Positions 57,946 to 64,000 of a stretch of 64,000 bases of DNA are shown piece after piece. A program made the position numbers and the translations under genes. The stretch spans positions 20,804 to 84,803 of the forward strand of contig JACCGJ010000614.1 of the NCBI GenBank assembly GCA_013407085.1, read 5' to 3'. Below the pieces are notes generated by a model. It did no database searches, was not told the DNA's origin, and worked only from the letters and a program-made list of their open reading frames with translations. Source of the DNA: Atriophallophorus winterbourni. Its lineage: Eukaryota; Platyhelminthes; Trematoda; Plagiorchiida; Microphallidae. Each line of letters opens with the position of its first letter. The first letter of the stretch is position 1.

Positions 57946-59345
57946 AATTAAACTCAGCACCTGGCCCGGACGATATATACCCAATGCTTTCAAAGGTATT
58001 GCCGAGTATCATACATAAACCACTGGCGCTAATCTCCAATTTATCCCTGAGGTATGGTAGGTTACCTCTAGTTTGGAAGTACGGCATTGTCGAACTAATG
58101 TATAAGGGCGGTGAAACCAAAGATCCCGCTAACAACCGACCGGTTATCCCCACTTCGGTAGTTGTAACGACTATGGAACGACTGCTGAAAAAACAGATTG
58201 AAGATTTTCTCCTTACAACCAGTCACCAAACATCTGCTCAGTATGGTTTCACGCCAGGACGATCATGCGCATCAAATCTCATTACTGCTCGCGAGCACTG
58301 GTGTGCTGAACTTGATCTGGGTCACTCAGTAGTCACTGCCTTCATTGACTTCAGTAAGGCTTTTGACCGTGTTCCATTTCAACGTCTATTGCTAAAGCTC
58401 CGTGCTCGTGGTGTACAGGGACCTGTTTTAACTTGGATTGAAGACTTCCTTGTTGACCGTTATACACAGGTCAAAGTTAACGTAGTCAAATCACAGAATA
58501 CACGTCCAACTTCCGGGGTTCCGCAAGGATCTGTTCTTGGCACGTTACTTTTTAAAGTATATGTTAATGACCTCCCCGACTCATTAAATATGAATTGTCT
58601 ACTTTTCGCGGATGATCTGAAAGTTTGGGGTACAGTAAGCTTTTCTGCTGATAATAACATTTTCCAGAACGAATTGAATAAATTGCTTGATTTGACGGTA
58701 AAATCGCAGCTTTCTGTAAACCGACGGAAATGCGCTGTAATGCTTTTGGGGCCAAGCACGCCTAAAGGGTGCGCACTTTCTCGGGGATCATCAACTGAAT
58801 CGGGTTGATACTGAACGTGACCTGGGTACAATTGTGACTCGGTCGCTAAAATCCAAGAAGGATACGAACAGAAAAGCTGCTGCTTCAAACCGCACATAGT
58901 AGCTTATTAGTCGGTCGTTTTCGGTAATTATTTCACATACGTGAGACCAGTTTTGGAATATGGTTCGCCAGCCACCTATCCACAAACTAAGGGAGAACGT
59001 GACAAGTCGGAAAAATTGCAAAGGCGGGCGACGAAACAAGTACAAGGATTGAAATCAATTCCATATTTGGAGATGGTTCAACGCCTCAACCTCGTGTCGC
59101 TCAGTATTCGGCGTGTACGCTACGACCTGTTGCTAACTCGTCGCATATTTCTGTGAGCTTATTGTGACGAGCTGCACGAGTTTTCCCTCTCATGACGGAC
59201 TCAAGAACCCGTGGCCATGCTCTAAAGCTCCAAAAGCGAAGGACATCACGCCTACCACAGGGATTCACGCTCTCAACAAGAATTGTTAACTTGTGGAATC
59301 CGCTTCCGGAAGAGTTTATTTCGGCAAGATCTGAAAAGCAATTCA
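57946..59345 (+). mobile_element. LINE reverse transcriptase, largely open, 5'-truncated
   Basis: The frame 57984-58808 carries NRPVIPTSVVVTTMERLL, QYGFTPGRSCASNL, motif A FIDFSKAFDRVPF, motif B TSGVPQGSVLGTLLF and motif [11 protein letters not shown], all intact. After a frame change near 58790 it continues with ERDLGTIVTRSLKS, YVRPVLEYGSPATYP, LQRRATKQV and LVSLSIRRVRYDLLLTRRI. It ends near 59345 at the tail of a minus-strand LINE, without an obvious 3' UTR of its own. Confidence 0.88.
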
Positions 59346-59348
59346 AGT

Positions 59349-60877
59349 AACAATTGTTCAGTTCAGTTTACAGTTCAGTGTACACAGGACAGTATGTGGC
59401 TAACTAGCCAATCGAGCGTCCAGAATTTCTTTCGGTGGAAAGCTGCAGAGAAGCAACCACCCCTGCCAAAGCGTTTTTTCTTATTGTGATTTGGATATCC
59501 TCGACGATCGCGCCACCAAGGGATAAGCCAATCGAGCGTCCAGAATTTCCGTCTGTTGAAAGCTTCAAAGGAGCACCCACCACTACCAAAGTTGGTTCAT
59601 TTTCCTCTGGTATCCTCGTCGTATGCGAAGGTACGTCCGATGTTTTCCAAGCCGTCCTTTGGTCCCAGAATTTGTAGCTGCGACTGAGAAAAACGGAAAG
59701 GGTTTCTCTTCACCAAGCCGGTGAGAGGTTAGCTATGCAAAATTGGTGCGTACATTTGAAACATGAAATTTAAAACGAGGCATTATATAACAGGATTTTT
59801 TTTAAATTGTGGTCAAGACCATATAATTTCAAAATGAACAAAAATGGACAATTCTGACAACAGACAACAGGCATATTCACGGGAAAAAGTCTGGGAAAAG
59901 CCCAAGCCACAAGGCATCTAAACCCCTTTTGAATGCACCTATTGATGTGCAAGCTATTAGTTCCTCAGGCAGCTTGTTCCAGAAGCTTACCACTCTTTCA
60001 CTGAAAAAGTGTTGCCTAAGATTTAGACGGCTGTGGTTTTTAGCGAGCTTCAATGTATGTCCTCTAGTTGAGGGGTTGATTGCTCGAGTGAACAGGATTT
60101 GACAGCCCTCGTCGCCTAAGCCTTTCAGAATTTCGAAAGTTTCTATGAGGTCACCCCGTAGACGCCGACGCCGAAGGGAGAAGAGACCTTAATAAATTAG
60201 ACCTTCTTCGTAGGGTTTCCAAAACATACCTTCAACCATTTTGGTAGCCAGTCGTTGGACTTTTTCTAATAGTAATATGTCCTTTTGAAAGAAGAGACTC
60301 CAGGCTTGCACGCAGTATTCTAAATGCGGCCTGACAATCGCCTTATATAAAATGATAAACACTTCCGGCGTTCTACATGTCAGAACGGATTTAAGCCTAA
60401 AGAGTTCTCCTCTAGCTCCTCGTGCAGCAGTGGCACACTGCGCAGCCCATTTGAAGTCCGCTGTTACGACTTTACCCAAATCCTCAATCTTCTGAATAGA
60501 TTAAAAGTCAATCCTACCGTTATTCGCAGTTACTGTAATTCTGTCGACTGCTGCAGACAACAGATGACATTTACTATAGTTCAGAGAATGATCCCAATCC
60601 TGCGACCATTTAATGATTTTTTCAATAACTTTCAACAAATCACCGTGATCACTGGATCCGGTGAATTTGACATCATCAGCAAACATGTAGCAGGGACATG
60701 ACTACTGCGATGCCAGATCATCGATGAAGATCAGAAAGAGTATTGGGCCTAATACTAAACCTTGTGGGACCCCACTGGTAACTGTTGCGAATTCAGAGGT
60801 AGTATCGCCTACACGGACCTGGAAGGATCTATCACGAAGAGAACTGGTTATCAAGTCGTGAAGCTTACCAGATATAA
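59349..60877 (-). mobile_element. LINE Y, 3' part (interrupted by nested LINE X)
   Basis: From 60877 down: KLHDLITSSLRDRSFQVRVG, motif B TSGVPQGLVLGPILF, motif C MFADDVKF (about 60665-60690), FKWAAQCATAARGARGELFRL, IVRPHLEYCVQAWSLF and VQRLATKMVEG. The 3' UTR has a hairpin (59706-59727), a ~119-bp tandem repeat (starts near 59407 and 59526), a terminal stem (59398-59409) and an (ACTGA)-like tail at 59349-59380. The first part of the element is at 63568-64000. Confidence 0.86.
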
Positions 60878-61453
60878 ATAAATAAATAAATTTTATTCTT
60901 GGAAATCCAAGGCATGTTAAACATGATCAATAATTTCCAAAAGCTTTGTACAATCAGATTATAGGATGTACATTTGCAAAAACAATTTGTTCAAGGTCAT
61001 TTGTTTCAGCAGAATTTAACGTTCAATAAGTATAAAGGTAACGGTATTTAAAGTTATTTCGAGGTAATCGGTACGTGATCTGATATATTACGAAAACACA
61101 GCTATTGCAAAAAAGTCTAGAATGTTTCCGGCAACACTGATGATCAATGGATAAAGTCCATCAAAGATGCGCGAAGAATCTCTATTGTTGATGTTCCAGA
61201 CTTTTTCATTTTGATTATTGTAAATAGATTGATCTTTCCTGACCATGAGCCTTTTTCTTGTCCGCTAGGCGAAGGTGGTTTGTTCCACTAGTTTGAGGTC
61301 TGGGGGCCAGTTTCATTTTTTGTGCGGATTGAGAATTTTGCTGTGGAGAAAAAAAACTCAGAGGCGAGAGAATGTTGTTTCGAACGATATGAACGGTTAT
61401 TTAATATCAATAGCCAGGAATGCCATTATTATATAAATCATCAGGTAGAACAT

Positions 61454-63172
61454 TTAAATTAAGTAGATTGCAAATTTTATCAACGGTAAGAAATGAATAT
61501 TCGAACGTATTTCCATATTATCCGTTGACAGTATTTTAAAGAATAAGATGAGGTTATGCCTAAGTCTGCGAAACCATAGAGGATCGAGTTTCAGTTGCAT
61601 ACATCTTTCTCTATAGGATAGTTTGGTGGTATAACCGATTATTGATTTTGAGAAAGAACGTTGTATCTTTTCTAAAGCTATGCTATCGGTTTTATTTATA
61701 TTAGTATATATTATGTTAAAATAGTCAAAGATAGGAATGGTGAATAATTTATACATTTCTAGTTTACAATGAGGTTGAATTATAGATCTGTGTATAGTAT
61801 TCATACTTTGTCTGGCTTTAGTAATGAGGTGGCGTATCTGTTCGTTGAAAGTGGGTGATGAAGAATATCGAAATCCTAAATCACGCGTGCTGTCAATTAT
61901 TTGAATTGCGTTATTGTTTAGAAAAATTGAGTTATTTTGTATCGTGCATCTTATAGGCATAAAATTAGATTTTGCTGTTGAGAATGTTAGTCCATTATTT
62001 TTTGCCCAATCTGCAAGTGCAGCTAAATCATTGTTTAGTCGAGCTATATAAGTTTGTGCTTGATTAACTTTGAAAGTGATGACAACTTTCATGTCATCAG
62101 CGAATAAGAACAGTTTGCTATGCGAAATGACGTAGTGTATGTCATTTATATATATAGGAAATAGTAAGGGGCCTAATACGCTACCTTGAATTACTCCACT
62201 GGTAATAGGTAGGCTGCGTGATCTACGGCCATTAACTTCAACAGAGTAAGTGCGATCAGTAAGAAAAGAAGTTAACCAGGAAAGAAGATTACCACCGATG
62301 CCATATGATTCAAGTTTCGATAATAATATCTTATGAGGAACAGTATCAAATGCTTTAGTTATGTCTAGGAAGACAACTACAACTGCCGAACCTTCCTCTA
62401 TCGAAGTAGTAATATAGTCGAGGTATTCAAGCTGACATGTAATGTATGATCTTTTATTCAGGAAGCCATGTTGAGCTTTAGAGAAGAAACTTGGAGATAA
62501 GTGGTTTAAGATAGCTTTTTTTATTATTTTTCCAAGTAATCTAGATAGTATTGCTGTGTGGTTAATTGGGCGATAATTTGATACCGTGTGCTTCGAGCCA
62601 GATTTATGTCTGGGTGTAACGACAGAGTGTTTCCATTCTAAAGGGAAGATTCCAGATTCGATTGAAGTGTTAAATAAGTTCAGTAGGAGAAGTTTAAAAT
62701 CGTCACCACCCATTCTGCAAATTGCGGGTGGAATGCCTGTTATGTCTGGCTTGAGACTGAACGTAGTTTGCTTGCAGACATCATGAATGTCTTTCAGATG
62801 TATGCATATAGTGTTTAATACACTAGGTGATCGAAATGTTCTAGTCATATCTTTATAGATGGAAGTATTGTAAGTAGTATTAAAATATTTAAGAAATTCT
62901 TCGCAGATTGTAATAGGGTTTGTAATTCTTATTTCTGCCGAATTATAAGTTCGATCCTGAATAATAAAATCTACTTTGCTGGTTGAGTTTACGGATCGTG
63001 ATTTAAATAACTTGCTAAGTGATTTTAGTTTATCACAACTGTTCAGTGCTCTATTTTCTGATGCAATCAATGTGTGGTCTAGAATGAGTTTGTGGTCACT
63101 CAATAGTTCATAGGAACGTAAACGAGCAAAGATGTCGTTATTGTTAATTGCAACTGTAGACCACTTTTTCAT
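61454..63172 (-). CDS. LINE X reverse transcriptase, 572 codons uninterrupted
   Basis: Non-LTR reverse transcriptase that would copy LINE RNA at a nicked target. Order: linker (residues 1-140), fingers with WKHSVVTPRHKSGSKHTVSNYRPI (about 180-205), QHGFLNKRSYITCQLEYLDYI, motif A VVFLDITKAFDTVPH, motif B TSGVIQGSVLGPLLF, motif C LFADDMKVVI, then the C-terminal ALEKIQRSFSKSIIGY and LDPLWFRRLRHNLILFFKI. All catalytic Asp residues are present. The ATG is only the first Met in frame; the true ORF should be continuous with the upstream endonuclease, which is one frame off. It is probably the least decayed LINE in the window. Confidence 0.9.
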   Translation of the reverse strand: MKKWSTVAINNNDIFARLRSYELLSDHKLILDHTLIASENRALNSCDKLKSLSKLFKSRSVNSTSKVDFIIQDRTYNSAEIRITNPITICEEFLKYFNTTYNTSIYKDMTRTFRSPSVLNTICIHLKDIHDVCKQTTFSLKPDITGIPPAICRMGGDDFKLLLLNLFNTSIESGIFPLEWKHSVVTPRHKSGSKHTVSNYRPINHTAILSRLLGKIIKKAILNHLSPSFFSKAQHGFLNKRSYITCQLEYLDYITTSIEEGSAVVVVFLDITKAFDTVPHKILLSKLESYGIGGNLLSWLTSFLTDRTYSVEVNGRRSRSLPITSGVIQGSVLGPLLFPIYINDIHYVISHSKLFLFADDMKVVITFKVNQAQTYIARLNNDLAALADWAKNNGLTFSTAKSNFMPIRCTIQNNSIFLNNNAIQIIDSTRDLGFRYSSSPTFNEQIRHLITKARQSMNTIHRSIIQPHCKLEMYKLFTIPIFDYFNIIYTNINKTDSIALEKIQRSFSKSIIGYTTKLSYRERCMQLKLDPLWFRRLRHNLILFFKILSTDNMEIRSNIHFLPLIKFAIYLI

Positions 63173-63237
63173 TTTGTTTCCATTTTCTCGAGCCTAGTTT
63201 GTTTTATGCTTTTTCTAGAACTGCTAGCTTTATCGAT

Positions 63238-63561
63238 TTAACTTATAATTTTCGAATGGAATGTCGAGGTTATAGTTAAAAAATCATGTGAAAGAAAGAA
63301 TTGAGACCAATCTTCAATCCTTATAATTGTTGAAAGTAACTTCCAATCGATGAAACGGTGAAGAGTCTTGACCTCATTGGTAGCTTTGCAAGTGCATGAT
63401 AGGTGGAAGGATAATATTTTATGGTCCCCATTGAAGGGGGAAGGCAATATTAGTAAGTTGTTTGGATCAATATTTAGATTGAAGACTAAGTCAAGAATGT
63501 TGTCCTTCCTAGTTGGTCTATCAATAAATTGTTTGTAACCTATTAAGTCAAGCGTTTTCAT
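63238..63561 (-). CDS. LINE X endonuclease C-terminal part
   Basis: LIGYKQFIDRPTRKDNILDLVFNLN, then PFNGDHKILSFHLSC, the end of an APE-type endonuclease with its final Asp-His pair. It is frameshifted relative to the RT frame. The 5' half of the domain is missing. Confidence 0.82.
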   Translation of the reverse strand: MKTLDLIGYKQFIDRPTRKDNILDLVFNLNIDPNNLLILPSPFNGDHKILSFHLSCTCKATNEVKTLHRFIDWKLLSTIIRIEDWSQFFLSHDFLTITSTFHSKIIS

Positions 63562-63567
63562 AAAATT

Positions 63568-64000
63568 TGCCTTTGGCCGAGAGCTTCATCCCTAGGAACC
63601 TGTGACTAACCGAGTCGAACGCCTTTTGAAGTTCAAGTAAAAGACCTCTACCCGTCCGCCTTCATCCAGTGTCTTAGAAACTCGATCTAAAAAGCATAAA
63701 AGATTTGAGAGACACGACCTCCCTTCGAGAAAGCCATGTTGAACCGTGCTTAATGATGAATTGTGCACGAGGTGGCTGCACAATCGATCCCTGATAAGTC
63801 TCTCCAAGGTTTTACATAGAACACCAGTCAAGCTTACCGGTCGGAAATTCTTAACTATGTTTGCGCAACCTCCCTTTGGAATGGGTACGCCAATGGCTTT
63901 CTTCCAGTCATCTGGTAGGATGCCTTTGCAGAACGATTCGTTATATAACTCACATAGAGGCCCTGCTAGTACCGTAGATATATCCTTTACAATTTTAGGA
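63568..64000 (-). mobile_element. LINE Y, RT N-terminal part (continues past window)
   Basis: On the minus strand: DDWKKAIGVPIPKGG, NFRPVSLTGVLCKTLERLIRD, VQHGFLEGRSCLSNLL and motif A VEVFYLNFK with a frame change, ending in SHRFLGMKLSAKG at the junction with LINE X. The next residues of the same protein resume at 60877. Confidence 0.85.

Larger units (their letters stand above)
60878..63567 (-). mobile_element. LINE X, nested inside LINE Y
   Basis: 2.69 kb, 5'-truncated in the endonuclease, ending in (TTTA)n at 60878-60892 on the complementary strand. The 3' UTR lies at 60893-61453. Coding parts are 63238-63561 and 61454-63172. It inserted between RT motifs A and B of LINE Y. Confidence 0.9.

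Overview
This is intron-rich, repeat-laden metazoan genomic DNA. The repeat set (APE-type CR1/Jockey-like LINEs, RTE LINEs, small Ty3/gypsy elements and one very abundant short SINE-like repeat) suggests a parasitic flatworm, most likely a digenean trematode. That assignment is inference from repeat and protein style, not from a diagnostic gene. No bacterial-type genes, CRISPR arrays or tRNA genes were seen.

Two host genes can be reconstructed exon by exon. (1) A roadblock-type cytoplasmic dynein light chain gene (DYNLRB) lies on the + strand. It is complete as four coding exons at 18750-28940 (97 aa). A second copy, exons 1-3 only, lies at 2313-13144. (2) A four-finger C2H2 zinc-finger gene lies on the - strand in five coding exons, 42837 down to 34081 (467 aa from the first visible ATG). 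The two genes converge.

Layout. 1-13824 and 18259-26284 are two copies (A and B) of one large duplicated segment that carries DYNLRB. Copy A has two insertions that B lacks: about 1.8 kb of LINE fragments 200 bp upstream of exon 1 (277-2092), and a 3.95-kb Ty3/gypsy element in intron 2 (7116-11062) with a recognisable empty site in B. Copy A stops exactly at a 1000-N gap (13825-14824). 14825-18252 holds LINE relics. 26285-28893 is DYNLRB intron 3 with RTE and SINE insertions. 28941-34080 is intergenic with gypsy, RTE and CR1-like relics. 34081-42845 is the zinc-finger gene, with SINEs in every intron. 43670-48640 is LINE and gypsy-gag debris. 48640-52500 is AT-rich with little recognisable content. 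52590-64000 is an almost continuous pile of LINEs: a twin-primed inverted copy, a near-full-length copy, two tail-to-tail copies, and a LINE with an intact 572-codon RT frame nested inside another LINE.

The most interesting signal is in the gypsy element. Instead of a tRNA-type primer-binding site, it has 16 nt next to the 5' LTR perfectly complementary to 16 nt inside the same LTR, about 24 nt downstream of a TATA-like box. This is the arrangement expected for RNA self-priming as described for Tf1-type elements.
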